Source of the DNA: Taenia hydatigena
Lineage: Eukaryota > Platyhelminthes > Cestoda > Cyclophyllidea > Taeniidae
Assembly: GCA_036345935.2 (NCBI GenBank)
Contig: JADWOT020000001.1
Coordinates: forward strand, 21,509,187 to 21,573,186
Direction: 5' to 3'
Length of the DNA stretch: 64,000 bases
Shown here piece by piece: positions 1-11,164 of this stretch (position 1 is its first letter; each line of letters starts with the position of its first letter). Position numbers and translations under genes: made by a program. The notes beneath the pieces were generated by a model. That model was not told the DNA's origin, made no database searches, and saw only the letters and a list, made by a program, of their open reading frames with translations.

Positions 1-697
1 AGGACTTGTAAGTCGAAAGCACTCGAGTCAAGCTCCAGTAACGGCGGGAAGTTCCACACCTCCTTCATCCACCCTAAGATTGATTCACTTAACTTCTGCA
101 CCACTTCCGGTGCCTGGAAGGCAGCGTGTACACCGAGGGCTGCCTTACACTACACAAGGGATGCGAATACCCATAGCTCTCATCTACAAAATCAGCATGC
201 GAAGAGGCCACTTCGCGTGTTCCACCTCTCCAAATTTCCGTCCGGCTAGATGATAAGGAGTTGCAGGACATGACTAGCGTCAATTCCCCATCACTACACA
301 CACATCAATCACGATTTTCAAAAGCACCACCAGACGATTCTCTCGCCTCGCTGCCATCCACAAAACCAGCATGTAAAAAGACACGCCGCGTGTTCGACCT
401 CTCTAACCTTCTGTTCTGCTAGATGATTAAGAAGCTGCAGGAAATGAACAACGTCACACGATTGGCACAATGGTTAGATCACCGTGACTCTGCCACTAAT
501 TTGACTCTTACTGAATGCCCATCACAGTGACAGCCGAAGTGCTCTTAGTTTCGCCCAAATAATTCAATGTCACATTAACGTCGGCTCACGGTAACGAGGT
601 GGATTGAAGTAATCAAAAGCCGGCCAGTGCAGAGGCCAGCAATGGCGACTGCCTGATGCACTGTCACCCACTGAGGAGGATTCGGCACCGCAAATGC
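1..697. repeat. Left arm of inverted repeat (palindrome 1)
   Basis: This segment reads as the reverse complement of about 2363-2882, so the two form a large hairpin-capable inverted repeat. The outer ends match (1-50 against about 2835-2882) and the inner ends match near 690 and 2368. The left arm is longer because it holds an internal, diverged partial duplication. Bases 183-290 and 352-470 are related to each other, and bases 200-350 match 50830-51000 more closely than they match the right arm. The arm may extend left of the window. No coding frame is convincing. Confidence 0.85.
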
Positions 698-2362
698 CAA
701 ATGCCAAGCGAATCCACCTCATCCTTGTCAGGTTCGCTGTCAATGCACTCGTCAAGCACATTTATTGCAAGATTAGGCTTCTGCCTCACCCATAGCACAC
801 TCAAGTTTGCTTTTGTGTGTGTGTGTGTGTGATTGCACGAAAGGCAACATTTCTGAAATGGCCTTGTTTAAGACCTGTGCTGTTTTAGTCTCATGTTATG
901 GCCTCCGGCTTGTGTTTGCTCTTCTTTGCTTGATGACTTTAAAGTTTGTGCACGAGAATCGGTAGTGGAACATCTCACGTGGAAGGAGTCAGTAATAGTA
1001 GATTGCATCAGACATCTATGGCTTGCGAAAGCAATCCCTCGCATCCCTCACCCCTACCGATGACAGTCCCCCTAAAGGCAACTTTTGCATACAGATTCAT
1101 GAGTTGCCAAGTTAGCAATGCAAATCGTATTCGTCACACTGAGCCGAGAGCAAGCCAAGTAGGGAAGACGTTTCTTTGTTCGGCAATGGAAATTAAACTG
1201 GCAATGCATTCGCTTTGCGAGTTTGGGTCCCCGACCGAGTGTCTACCACGGCCTATGAAAACTACATGCCTTGATGCAAGGATCTGCTGTTGCTTAAGAG
1301 GTAGAAAATACAATTGTCCTTCACCGAGTATCTCGCTTCAAATTTCAACAATCTTCTTGTGAGTACTGGTTTGGACCAATCGCAGTTAGCCTAAGCTACT
1401 AAGGCAGGCATGTCACCCAGGTGAGACGTGACAAGCAAGTAAGTATTATCAGAACACGTCTCCAACCAGAACGAGGTCAAATAGGGCGGGGGTCTAAATT
1501 ATGAAATAAAAAGGGACTCACATTGGTGAGACGACAATTCCACCGTCCTGTAGAACCAGATGAAGGGCAGAACCAGAAACCAGACGAGGAATTTCAGCCT
1601 CTCAAGCGATGGCTACATCCGTGCACCTTGCCGCAAGAGTAACTGGGTCCCGACGATGAACTCCATTGACGCAGGATACCACTTTAATTGGAAGTCCGAT
1701 GTTGGCCAAAGCTGCGATTCATCAGCTCAGCGTATCATCGACAAGCGAGAGTAGACCCCATCACAAACTTCTTTCGTCGCCATCAAAAACCCGGTGAGGG
1801 CGGTGCGGAATACGCTAGAAACCACCAACATCCAGCAGAACGTGCCTTGCAAAGCTCACCGCCCAAGAGGATCACTAATTGGGTGGCCGTTCAATTCAGC
1901 GCGGCAGTCCAACCACCCATCACGGTGAGGCAACTCTGCGCCATGAAGATTAACAATCTCAGCCAGGTGGTCAGTTCGCAACCAGAAAGCGTAATAGCAG
2001 GATAGCTTGCCGCTGTGACGCGTAGCTAAGTCTCTTCAAATGTGGTCACGCCGACCACTACCCCGTGCGTGGCACAGAAACAATTTCATATCTGGTTTTT
2101 GGTTTTGGGCGCCGAATGTGATTGTGCCCTGATGTGGGTGACGCTAGTCTTGTTCAATTGTCTTTCCCACTGCTTGCGTCGTATTTGCTCCCACAGTTAG
2201 ATGTGCTGCCACCGCCGCCACCGTTTCGATCAGTGCTAGCGTTGTGTGCGCCTCCTCGCGCAACGTCGTAGTGCGTGGGTAAGTGGGCCCGCTGCCTGCA
2301 ATTGCTTTACCGTGCGTAACGACGGCAACACTTAGTGGTTCAGCACGTGCATAACAGAGAGC
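698..2362. other. Spacer of palindrome 1, no recognised gene
   Basis: The 1.7-kb spacer holds a TG dinucleotide run near 814-831 and several short open frames (946-1362 plus, 138 codons; 1560-1754 plus; 1688-2005 plus). None resembles a family I know. The minus strand between 1500 and 2030 gives several stretches that look weakly coding but are broken by stops, so a decayed gene or element is possible. I see no transposase motif. Confidence 0.4.
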
Positions 2363-2882
2363 ATTTGCGGTGCCGACTCCTCCTCAGTGGGTGGCAGTGC
2401 ATCAGGCAGTCGCCCTTGCTGACCTCTGGACTGGCCGGATTTTGATTACTTCAATCGACCTCGTTGCCGTGAGCCGACGTTTATGTGACATTGAATTATT
2501 TGGACGAAACTAAGAACACTTCGGCAGTCACTGTGATGGGCATTCAGTAAGAGCCAACTTATTGGGAGAGTCATGGTGATCTAACAATTGTGCCAATGGT
2601 GTGACGTTGTTCATTTCCTGCAGCTTCTTGATCATCTAGTCGAACAGAAGGTTAGAGAGGTCGAATAAGCAGCGTGTCTTCTTTGCATGCTGGTTTCGTG
2701 GATGGGACCTATGGGTATTCGTATACCTTGTGTAGTGTAAGGCAGCCTTCGGTATACACGCTGCCTTCCAGGCACCGGAAGTGGTGCAGAAGTTAAGTGA
2801 ATCGGTCTTAGGGTGGATGAAGGAGGTGTGCAACTTCTCGCTGTTACTCGAGCTTGATTCGAGTGCTTTCGTCTTACAAGTC
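2363..2882. repeat. Right arm of inverted repeat (palindrome 1)
   Basis: Reverse-complement partner of the left arm at 1-697. Matching blocks run in mirrored order: the inner block near 2368-2480 with 575-697, the middle block near 2580-2660 with 400-480, and the outer block near 2725-2882 with 1-165. It lacks the extra duplicated block seen in the left arm. The outer boundary at about 2882 is set by loss of matching and by the left window edge. Confidence 0.85.
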
Positions 2883-3127
2883 CATATCTCTTGGAGGCAT
2901 TATCCTACGCAGGTGGCTATTATCAGGAAATTGACTCTAGCTCTTCCTTGACGTAATCGGTACGCTTGGTCGAACGCAAGATGATCCGAATTTCATGGGG
3001 AACGTTCCCCAGCAATGATATATTTTTAAATCAGAATTTTGAACTTTTCAGTTTGCATGTTGGGCGATCTGTGCATTCCTTTTGCTGACCGGCGGAGAGG
3101 CTAGCGAGTGTGTGGTATTCACTGGAC

Positions 3128-3652
3128 CTACAATTCCTCAGCAGCTAAATTGAGTGCTGATGCAAGTTGCCACATTAGATCAGAAGCAGAAGCCAAGGTA
3201 TGCGAGGTGCAAATCACTGCCATGACACCAAATTGGGAACAAGTCAACTGCAGATAATGGTTGGTTGGTTGGTGTGGCAAAAGAAATGGGCTACCATTAT
3301 CGTGATTGGCACGCATAAGTGGAATGACGGAGGGTGAATGAATAACCAGCACCTGTGGAGGGTAGCCGTTTTGAAGAAAGTGGCAAACAGCCCGAAATGC
3401 AAGAAGTGAATTTAAGGCAATCCTTCGGAGTGCAGCAAACCAGACCACAACTGCACTGATGATCAGAGGCAATAGGGCGAGAGCCGTCTTGACGCAGCCT
3501 TCTGCTCGACCGATAGACGAGTTAATAAGGACGAATGTCGATTGTGTCCTCTGTGTGTGTGCAGTCACCTGACTCACATGCCAATGCAGCATGCTACTGT
3601 CGCCAACTGAAGTAGTGCATCGGACAATTGAAGTGCCTCTTGAGTCTCGCAA
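3128..3652 (-). CDS. Unassigned open frame, 174 codons, one hydrophobic stretch
   Basis: A minus-strand frame with no recognised domain. A hydrophobic segment at about residues 60-85 (LLPLIISAVVVWFAAL core) could be a membrane span. The first part (roughly 3540-3650) is repeated on the plus strand at 53890-53985, where the frame differs downstream. So part of this frame lies in a dispersed repeat. It sits about 470 bp downstream of the 472-codon frame on the same strand and could be another exon of that gene, but I found no splice sites that prove it. Confidence 0.25.
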   Translation of the reverse strand: MRDSRGTSIVRCTTSVGDSSMLHWHVSQVTAHTQRTQSTFVLINSSIGRAEGCVKTALALLPLIISAVVVWFAALRRIALNSLLAFRAVCHFLQNGYPPQVLVIHSPSVIPLMRANHDNGSPFLLPHQPTNHYLQLTCSQFGVMAVICTSHTLASASDLMWQLASALNLAAEEL

Positions 3653-4117
3653 ATGTAGCCTGCTATTTGTAGGAACAGAAGAACTTGCTACAATGCATTT
3701 TGGTTCAAGTGATTTTGCAACAACGAATGCTGCCTATTTCTTCCTTTGGTGTTTTTGACGGTGCAGGTTCGCAATGAGTGGTTCTACCGGCAATCCCCTC
3801 TGACCGTTACACATTACAAAGGGCTACAGCTTTCAGAGAGCATTGTTTTGCATGTCCAAACGCGATCCAATACCTGCATTGCAATTAAAGGGAATGCCAA
3901 ACTCTCGCGTTGCTTGAGCCTACTGATTCTGCTTTCTTGGGACATTTGAAAGCTACGTTAGGCCACTCAAAGCAGCTGGCACTGAATCAGCCTCACAGGC
4001 CTTCAATGCAATTGCCTGGCAGCTTTCCAAAGTATGCCCTACAGCTGCCCTACCACCATTTGATTCACCTCCACCAATGATTGGAGGTGATGACAGCCCT
4101 CACTGCACCACTAGTCC

Positions 4118-5536
4118 TCACTGCGCGTCTTCATTCACCCGAAGTGAATGCAGCCATGCGTCGACTCGGAGAATGCTGCGCAGCTTTCTGATGCGTTGCA
4201 GTGTATCGTGTGGATTTGGTATTGACACTGCTTCTGGCTGTGCAATGGCAGGCTTGCCAGGTGTCTCACAATCGCCACTGTCCTTCTTCACTGGCACGTA
4301 GGGTGATGTGGGAGCCGATGTCCTCTTGGGCGGCATTTCACACTGTCGTGATGGCGAGCGGGTGGGAGCATCGTAACGCTCAATTGGTGCCATTTCGCTA
4401 CCAATATGATCAGGTGGTGTGCGTAGGATTACAGCTGTATAGAAGGAAACACCTTGAGAACAAGCAACACTGCTGCAGGTGTGCTGACGCACGATGTGCT
4501 GAGCGACACGCTGCAGCCTCTCGGAGGTGAGGACTGAGAGGTAAGATGCAAAGTGTTGCACGATTTCACACATGAATTCCATCGCACGTGATTTAACGCG
4601 CACTGAGTTGAAACATCCAATGTCATTTGTCATAGTGAGTGGAAGATGAACGACGCTGACATGAATTGGCGTTAATTTGCGCACCCGTTTGTGTGCAATC
4701 AATGTCATTGCAGCATTGGTCAAGACATTTCCACTGCAGCTGCCGCTGCTGCTGCACATCGCACAGTGCTTGGTTCGACACACGCCATCAAGGCGTTTCA
4801 TATTGCATGGCTGGATAGAGATGGCTGGATTGACGACCTGCGATTGCGTGACAATGAATGACACCCTGTCCGTTGGCAGTTGGCAGTTCTCTTCTGGTGG
4901 TGATGTGATGACGCCGTCTTGCTCATCCCGCATCTTCTTGAACTTCCACCCAAATGGGAAGTGGGTGAAATCAAGTAGGTGGCGTATTCGCTTTGCTGAT
5001 GATGTGCGCAACTCGGAGACTTGTGCGTCAGTGCTGTCTGTAGCGTGAGAGTCGGTAGGTGGTGCACAACGTGGCTTGGGCGAACGGAGGGTGGTAGGGG
5101 AGGCGAAGGTGCGAGACTTTGTGTCGTTTCTTTTCCCTGACCGTAGACGCAGTCGCCAGGGCCTCCTGCATGCATTGTGCTGATGTGAGCGTGGTTGTGG
5201 TTGCAGCTGTGGATGTGGAGGTGACTTCGGCCTTGTTGCTGCTGCTGCTGTTGGTGATGATGATGATGATGATGATGATGATGACGGCTTCTTCAAGTGT
5301 GCTTTTGAAGAAGTGTTGACTGAGGGATTGACGCGCGACTTGGTCGCCCGAGTCCTGGTGCTGCGTGAACACTCGAGGAGGGGAAAGCGTGAGGCTAGAG
5401 CGGAGTATCGTCTGCTTCCATTCCCGTCATTTGGTGGCACATTCGTAATGGGCGGGGATGTGGATACCTTTGATGATCGTGCGCAACCCTTGACGTCCTT
5501 TTTCGCTGTTCTGCATTGCTTGTGTTGGCGATTCAT
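4118..5536 (-). CDS. Unrecognised protein with a 472-codon open frame, Ser/Pro-rich N-terminus
   Basis: This is by far the longest open frame in the window. A frame this long is very unlikely by chance, so it is probably a real exon or gene. Residues 1-165 are basic and rich in Ser, Pro and Arg, with a run of ten serines (about residues 84-93) encoded by a trinucleotide microsatellite, then Ala- and Gln/Pro-rich stretches. The remainder is mixed and looks folded, with a helix-like part near residues 310-350 and a basic C-terminus (LQRIRKLRSILRVDAWLHSL). I know no matching family. Decayed copies of its parts occur at about 8095-8232, 51060-51200, 53215-53285 and 54240-54360; where I compared frames (8.1 and 54.3 kb, and a shorter look at 51.1 kb) the copies carry stops. 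The start at 5536 is the first ATG, but an upstream exon could exist. A shorter plus-strand frame overlaps its 3' end. Confidence 0.55.
   Translation of the reverse strand: MNRQHKQCRTAKKDVKGCARSSKVSTSPPITNVPPNDGNGSRRYSALASRFPLLECSRSTRTRATKSRVNPSVNTSSKAHLKKPSSSSSSSSSSPTAAAATRPKSPPHPQLQPQPRSHQHNACRRPWRLRLRSGKRNDTKSRTFASPTTLRSPKPRCAPPTDSHATDSTDAQVSELRTSSAKRIRHLLDFTHFPFGWKFKKMRDEQDGVITSPPEENCQLPTDRVSFIVTQSQVVNPAISIQPCNMKRLDGVCRTKHCAMCSSSGSCSGNVLTNAAMTLIAHKRVRKLTPIHVSVVHLPLTMTNDIGCFNSVRVKSRAMEFMCEIVQHFASYLSVLTSERLQRVAQHIVRQHTCSSVACSQGVSFYTAVILRTPPDHIGSEMAPIERYDAPTRSPSRQCEMPPKRTSAPTSPYVPVKKDSGDCETPGKPAIAQPEAVSIPNPHDTLQRIRKLRSILRVDAWLHSLRVNEDAQ
5255..5284. repeat. GAT trinucleotide microsatellite inside the 472-codon frame
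   Basis: About ten GAT units on the plus strand. On the minus strand they encode the serine run of the 472-codon frame. Length change here would change the protein in whole residues. Confidence 0.9.
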
Positions 5537-5827
5537 GATGCGTGATGCGTAGCAAATTCACTTCAAATGCCGTCACGTGTGTGTGGGTTATTGACTCACA
5601 CGTGAACTTGATGCACTTCATTGGTGCTGCAGAATGGGTCACGTGATTTGCGATTGCCTTGTTCCTTCATTTGTGTAAATGAAGCGCCAATTTGTGGTTT
5701 TGGATGATTTGGATGAGCAGCAGTCGCTCACAGTTCACATAGTTATCTGCAATGCCGGTGACCAATATTGGACGGTGTTGGCAGTTGGATGTTGAACATC
5801 TTTCTCTGCCAATGCCAATGCTTAAGC

Positions 5828-6829
5828 GTAAGTGTCCGATCGCAACGCCACCTGTGAACTGTCAGTCTGTTATTGAAGTGGCCAGTAACACCCTCAACCA
5901 GAGAGTGGATTGTCCTTAACCCTTCTTTCCTCGTTTTACTCAAGTCAAGTCGGCAAGTCATTGGCATAGAAACACGTTGTGGAATCGAGGCCATCGTGAG
6001 CGATGCTTCCTTGCAGCACATCCCATCAGCCCAAATCGGTACTCTCACACTTCACACCACAGCAACAATGGTTTCTTGCACTGCTCAATAAGTGTACGAG
6101 AGCAATTCATTCAATACCGTTTTGGCAGTCCACTGGTAATAGTGTCGTTGGATGACCTACGACATAGTACAACATCCTAGACGAAGCTTCACTTGACGCC
6201 ACGGCATGCGTGAAGGAAGACGTGTGGGTGGAATGCTGACCTAGTTGTTTGGGGTTACTGCCACCGAAAGCGCAGGACATACCCATCTGGTTTGGGTTGT
6301 AGAAATTGCCTTTGAGGAAAGTAGGCGTCCACTAATTGGTAGTTAAATACTGAAGAGAACATTACTGCACTCCAAAGTGCCTCTTTGTTGACGAGCGTGT
6401 GGATAGGGGAAGAAGGCGTAAATAGCGATATGAACTCGAGCGTCTGCACCATCACACAAATAGGATATCAACAGCCAACAGTTGACGAAAGCGTTGCAAC
6501 TACCCAATGTGCACATTAATAGAGTGATAAGAAATAATGGCAGTCTTACCAGTGAACAGAGACCTTTGAGTTGCACTCGCCTCAAACACCCACAACAGTA
6601 GCTACTCTTCCCCTCCCATTGCCTCATCCTTCCACTGACGATATCATCATTCTCTGCTAACAGTAGCGCAGACGAGCAGTGAAGAAGGGCAGGAGGGTAA
6701 TCTCTGAAATAGAAGGAAGAAGTAGAGGTGATGGAGTCACATGAATTGCCTCTTTCTAAGTGGCATCGCTTATTCTACTAAGAACAGGAAATGTGTACCA
6801 TGATGTCCCTAGGTGTGGGGAAGACAGCC
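5828..6829. repeat. Left arm of inverted repeat (palindrome 2)
   Basis: Reverse-complement partner of 8920-9922. The match runs over about 1.0 kb with only scattered mismatches by eye, so the duplication is young or kept alike by gene conversion. The outer edge of matching is at 5828, although the related sequence continues left to about 5757 in other copies (59395 and 6947). This means the right arm is a truncated copy rather than a defined transposon end. Confidence 0.92.
6343..6627 (-). other. Mirrored open frame in left arm, 94 codons, hydrophobic
   Basis: Encodes a cysteine-containing hydrophobic peptide that is identical to the plus-strand frame at 9166-9408 over its last 80 codons, because both lie in the palindrome arms. 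A GGTAAGA splice-donor-like site follows the stretch at 6553-6590. A related module with the same GGTAAG is found at about 56735-56800 on the minus strand, which suggests an exon end. Product unknown. Confidence 0.3.
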
Positions 6830-6946
6830 CTGATGATTTGGTCAAAGATGTTAGCAAAGGCTTTTATCATTATCGCAAACAAAAGCCATCTATGTATGGG
6901 CGTCCTCGTTACCGCTCCTCATTACGCAGCAGGCGCAGTTACCGAC

Positions 6947-7065
6947 AATGCTGGTGGCCAATATTGTACGGTGTTGACAGTTGGAAGTTGAACAAAATTC
7001 GCTGTCAATGCTAATGCTGAGGCGTAACTGTTTGATCGGAACGCCACCTGTGAACCGTTAGTTCG
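6947..7065 (+). repeat. Extra direct copy of the outer part of palindrome 2
   Basis: Matches 5757-5885 in the same orientation, with moderate divergence. It lies just inside the spacer, about 1.19 kb from the first copy. Another copy lies at 59395-59465. Confidence 0.7.
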
Positions 7066-7347
7066 CCATCGAAATAAGCCAGTATTCTGCCCTGTTATCA
7101 CTGACATACCCACAAGCATTCCACATTTCATTTTCTCAGCTCCTAACTCTACAATGATTTCTGCATATAGGAGGCTTCCTAAGGAACAATTATCCATAAT
7201 AAAACAAGGAGCTACATCAATAGCATAATTTATCTGTACGCTGACGTGATGGGACTGTACAAAATGCGTGAAACTCACCCTTTGCTGGATAAATTGACGA
7301 GGGAGTTGAGGTAGCCTTGACTACCTCAACGGGAACTGGAGCTGATG

Positions 7348-7644
7348 TCAGCCATTTGCCTTGGTGAAGTAGAGCGCTTCCGTGCAGTGTGGCTGCTGAA
7401 GTGTCAGAATGCGTGTGTGCAGCAATAAAGCGACTCGCACTGCTGCACTTTGCCTACGTCTTTCTGAACGCAAACCACCACCGCCAACACTACTGCCACC
7501 ACCACCGCTGTTGATTGGACGCAAACGCGAGCAATACTTGAGCATTGCGTGACTAATCAAAAGCCGATAAATCGATGGAGTAGAGTTTTGCTCTGTCTTC
7601 GTCTGCCGCACAATTTCTCGCTCGCTATTTCCTAAACGATGCAT
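7348..7644 (-). CDS. Unassigned open frame, 98 codons, Gly-rich patch
   Basis: A minus-strand frame in the palindrome 2 spacer. It starts with a charged region, has a glycine-rich stretch (GGGGSSVGGGG) near residues 47-57, then a basic region. It has a coding look but no recognised domain, and could be an exon fragment or chance. Confidence 0.2.
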   Translation of the reverse strand: MHRLGNSEREIVRQTKTEQNSTPSIYRLLISHAMLKYCSRLRPINSGGGGSSVGGGGLRSERRRQSAAVRVALLLHTRILTLQQPHCTEALYFTKANG

Positions 7645-7647
7645 ATT

Positions 7648-8451
7648 TCACCAGCCTGACATGCACACCAGATTGACTTGGAGGGTGGTATTGCTAAGTC
7701 CTCCTCCAAGACTCGCGACAAAGCAGCCATAGCTACTGCCCATTTCATGGCATACGACACCGCCTCCTCCGACACAACCACCAATTCTTCCACTACAGGT
7801 AGTCGTCTGCTCACCAGCAATAATGACAACGCTACACGAGGAATGCGGAAAGGGATCGACACGGCAGGAAGTGTGCAGCAAGTGGAAGGAGGGAAGCATG
7901 CACTTGTGCAGTATAGGGGCGTGTAGGTGGGTCGGTCCACACAAATCATCCTCACTTCGTGGTTGACATCGAAGACATGCCAGATATATCTGCTGTGGTC
8001 GCGTTTGAGGCACACTGCAACTATCGATGACACGACGATTCAGTGGAGCAACACAGATGGTGATGATGTGGCCAAAGCAGCTATAGCTACTGCAGAGTAT
8101 CATCTGGTGCCGTTTCCGTGGATTGGTGGCATATGCGTGATAGGCGTGGATGTGGATATCTTTGGTGATCATGCGCAACGCCTCACGTCCTTCTTCTCTC
8201 CTGCCCTGCACTGTTTGTGTTGGATGCTTTGATCGTTCGATTCCTTGTCCGCCTATTGCCTTGTTTTTACCTCTCCACCTAGTGGCAGTGGGATGTACTG
8301 GACATCTTTCTTCCTCTTCCACCCAATCCGCCTCTTCATTGTGCAGAAGCCAAAAGCAATAAGGTGCAGTGCATGGCATTTCTCCGTCCTCCTCAAGACA
8401 AGGTATCATGGTACAGTGATACACAGCAACAATGGTCTCTAGCACTGCCAC
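7648..8451 (-). pseudogene. Decayed copy of the 472-codon gene in a 267-codon frame
   Basis: The bases at about 8095-8232 match 5400-5540, the start of the 472-codon frame. Read in that gene's frame, the peptide is clearly alike (QHKQCR...KDV, STS.PIT..PP..GNG) but is broken by two stops. The 267-codon frame reported here is a different reading frame, so its predicted peptide is probably not meaningful. Bases 8240-8420 match 59140-59320, and part of 7780-7880 matches 51745-51860. The spacer is therefore a mosaic of the same repeat modules. Confidence 0.55.
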
Positions 8452-8530
8452 AATAAGTGTTTGAAAGGGATTTTTCCAATGTAGTTATCGCAGTTTACTG
8501 ACAACAGTGTCTGTGGATGATCAAAGCTCG
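8405..8530 (+). repeat. Fragment of the palindrome 2 arm module
   Basis: Matches about 6040-6155 in the same orientation with clear divergence. It is the fourth occurrence of this module in the window, alongside 5757-6200, 9540-9922 (inverted) and 59395-59720. Confidence 0.6.
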
Positions 8531-8919
8531 GGAACTGATTTTATACAAACGAAACTAATAATTGAAATGGCATGCAAAGTTGTCCTTGTTAGGCCTACCT
8601 TCTCCTTTCAAATCATGTAACAAGTAGGATTGCATAACAATGAAGGGAATTGTCCCTACGTGGACCACTTCCTACGAGCAAGGAAGGATTTGATCCTTCG
8701 AAATGAAACGCAATGTACATCGAAGCAGATCAGTGAAGCAGCGTAAAATACCGACGTCGAGGGAGGACGAGCTTCCACAAATGACGTACAAGGATCTGGA
8801 AAGGACTCCAAGTAATGCATGCAAGATGGATGACGTGGATGTGGATTAATACGAAACAGCAAAAACGAGGTTGGATGTGGCTTCACGATGATGGCGAGTC
8901 TCAACCTGCGTCTACCACG

Positions 8920-9922
8920 GCTGTCTTCCCCACACCTAGGGACATCATGGTACACATTTCCTGTTCTCAGTATAATAAGTGATGCCACTTAGAAAGAGGC
9001 AATTCATGTGACTCCATCACATCTACTTTTCCTTCCTTCCTTTTCAGAGATTACCCTCCTGCCCTTCTTCACTGCTCGTCTGCGCTACTGTTAGCAGAGA
9101 ATGATGTTATCGTCAGTGGAAAGTGGAGGCAATGGGAGGGGAAGAGTAGCTACTGTTGTGGGTGTTTGAGGCGAGTGCAACTCAAAGGTCTCTGTTCACT
9201 GGTAAGACTGCCATTATTTCTTATCACTCTATTAATGTGCACATTGGGTAGTTGCAACGCTTTCGTCAACTGTTGGCTGTTGATATCCTATTTGTGTGAT
9301 GGTGCAGACGCTCGAGTTCATATCGCTATTTACGCCTTCTTCCCCTATCCACACGCTCGTCAACAAAGAGGCACTTTGGAGTGCAGTAATGTTCTCTTCA
9401 GTATTTAACTACCAATTAGTGGACGCCTACTTTCCTCAAAGGCAATTTCTACAACCCAATCCAGATGGGTATGTCCTGCACTTTCGGTGGCAGTAACCCC
9501 AAACAACTAGGTCAGCATTCCACCCACACGTCTTCCTTCACGCATGCCGTGGCGTCAAGTGAAGCTTCATGTAGGATATTCTACTATGTCGTAGGTCATC
9601 CAACGACACTATTACCAGTGGACTGCGAATACGACATTGGAAGAATTGCTTTCGTACACTTATTGAGCAGTGCAAGAAACCATTGTTGCTGTGGTGTGAA
9701 GTGTGAGAGTACCGATTTGGGCTGATGGGATGTGCTGCAAGGAAACATCGCTCACGATGGCCTCGATTCCACAACGTGTTTCTATGTCAATGCTTTGCCG
9801 ACTTGACTTGAGCAAAACGAGGAAAGAAAGCTAAGGACAATCCACTCTCTGGTTGAGGGTGTTACTGGCCACTTCAATAACAGACTGGCAGTCTACTGGT
9901 GGCGTTCTAATCAAACACTTAC
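8920..9922. repeat. Right arm of inverted repeat (palindrome 2)
   Basis: Reverse complement of 5828-6829. The inner edge is sharp: matching starts at the CTGTCTTCCCCACACCTAGG block at 8921 and is lost at the bases just before it. The outer edge lies at 9922. The spacer between the arms is about 2.1 kb. Confidence 0.92.
9166..9408 (+). other. Mirrored open frame in right arm, 80 codons
   Basis: Same peptide as the minus-strand frame at 6343-6627 but opening 14 codons later. The GGTAAGA site at about 9205 may be a splice donor, in which case the coding part would end there and the hydrophobic peptide after it would be intron. Product unknown. Confidence 0.3.
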
Positions 9923-11160
9923 CACGACAATGTACTAGTCGCTCAGCCTAGGCTAACGGTGGATAAGTGCGTAGGGCGTGGATAAATGAATGTATAGGAA
10001 TAGCGCCAAAACGATATTAGAACGGTGTGTTTGTTTGAATGCACCCTCAAGGAAGGCAGGAAGAAAGGGAAGAAGGAGCGAAGGCTCCGGTGGTCACAAG
10101 TGTTGTAGTGGAGGAGCCGTTATAATTCTTCAAGCTAGGCGGGATATCGGCGCACTCTCGTCCCTATTTCATACTCATGTCATTTGTGTGCTTCTAAATA
10201 AATGCGACCTTGCCACGTAGATCCGCTCATTTAAAGGGTTTGAAGATGGAGGAGGAAAAGCCGCATGGAGCAGTAACTGCCAAAATGCGAATATTCTCTG
10301 GTCACTTTTAATCCTCCGCCAGCAAAAGATTTCCAAAAGTAATTATTTTGGGAGTGAATGAGCAGTCATCAAGCGACTGTGTCGCTATGGAAATCTTGAA
10401 GATATCGAGGGTGTTGTAGAGGTTTCTTTTCGGTAAATCTGAATAAATCGCTGGATTACATTAAGGCCTGACGGATTGTTCTTATTCATGCAACTTCACT
10501 CGCATTTCAGTTTCTTTACTGGCCTCCCACTATAAGTAGTTAAATGAGTTGATGATTCCTGTGCCTTTGGTCATTTCCTCACAATACACAGGAGTGAATG
10601 CGAGTGTCTAAGTCGCCAAGGCAAGATTGGCCAACATCAATGAGTCCATCAACAACTCTGCGTGCTTAATAGTGTTGCAAGCTCCTCCCCAACTGACGTT
10701 ACATGGTAACACTTGGAAGTATTTTGTGTGTTTAGAGCAAGAAACCGAGTGCAACTGTCCACTTCTTGCCCCTACACTTTCCAAAGGCCGTGGTCGTATT
10801 TCTCATGCTCCAATTTCAAGCAATTTGTGTTAGATCATCACGTTACATTACATTACATTAAGTACTGCAATCGTGAACTCGCTATTCGGATGAGGGAAGT
10901 AAGGAATACACAACGAAATTGTCTTTACAATCTTCCAGCGTCAGTCTATTGCTCCCAGTTCAGTCTACACAGATGCTAGGCTCAAAGAGTGCACGCATTT
11001 TCCTTCAGATGAGGAACAGACCGCTTATATCCTCACTGACCTCTCCGCCACACACTACACGAAATGTTAGACAACGCATTGGCGAGGATTGGATGCAGGA
11101 ATGATCAACGAAACTAATGTTGCCAAATAAAAAGAACAAGAATTGGAGGCTATTACTGGA
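9923..11160. other. No gene seen
   Basis: Only short open frames (9990-10220, 10627-10833, 10713-10979, all plus) with no recognised domain. A short ACATT tandem run lies near 10840-10858. No RNA gene was seen. Confidence 0.5.
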
Positions 11161-11164
11161 ACAC

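Noticed and set aside
3950..4301. Plus-strand coding-like frame (FESYVRPLKAAGTESASQAF) overlapping the end of the 472-codon frame
   Set aside because: It looks weakly coding, but the overlapping minus frame is far longer and has in-frame relatives elsewhere. I could not support both.
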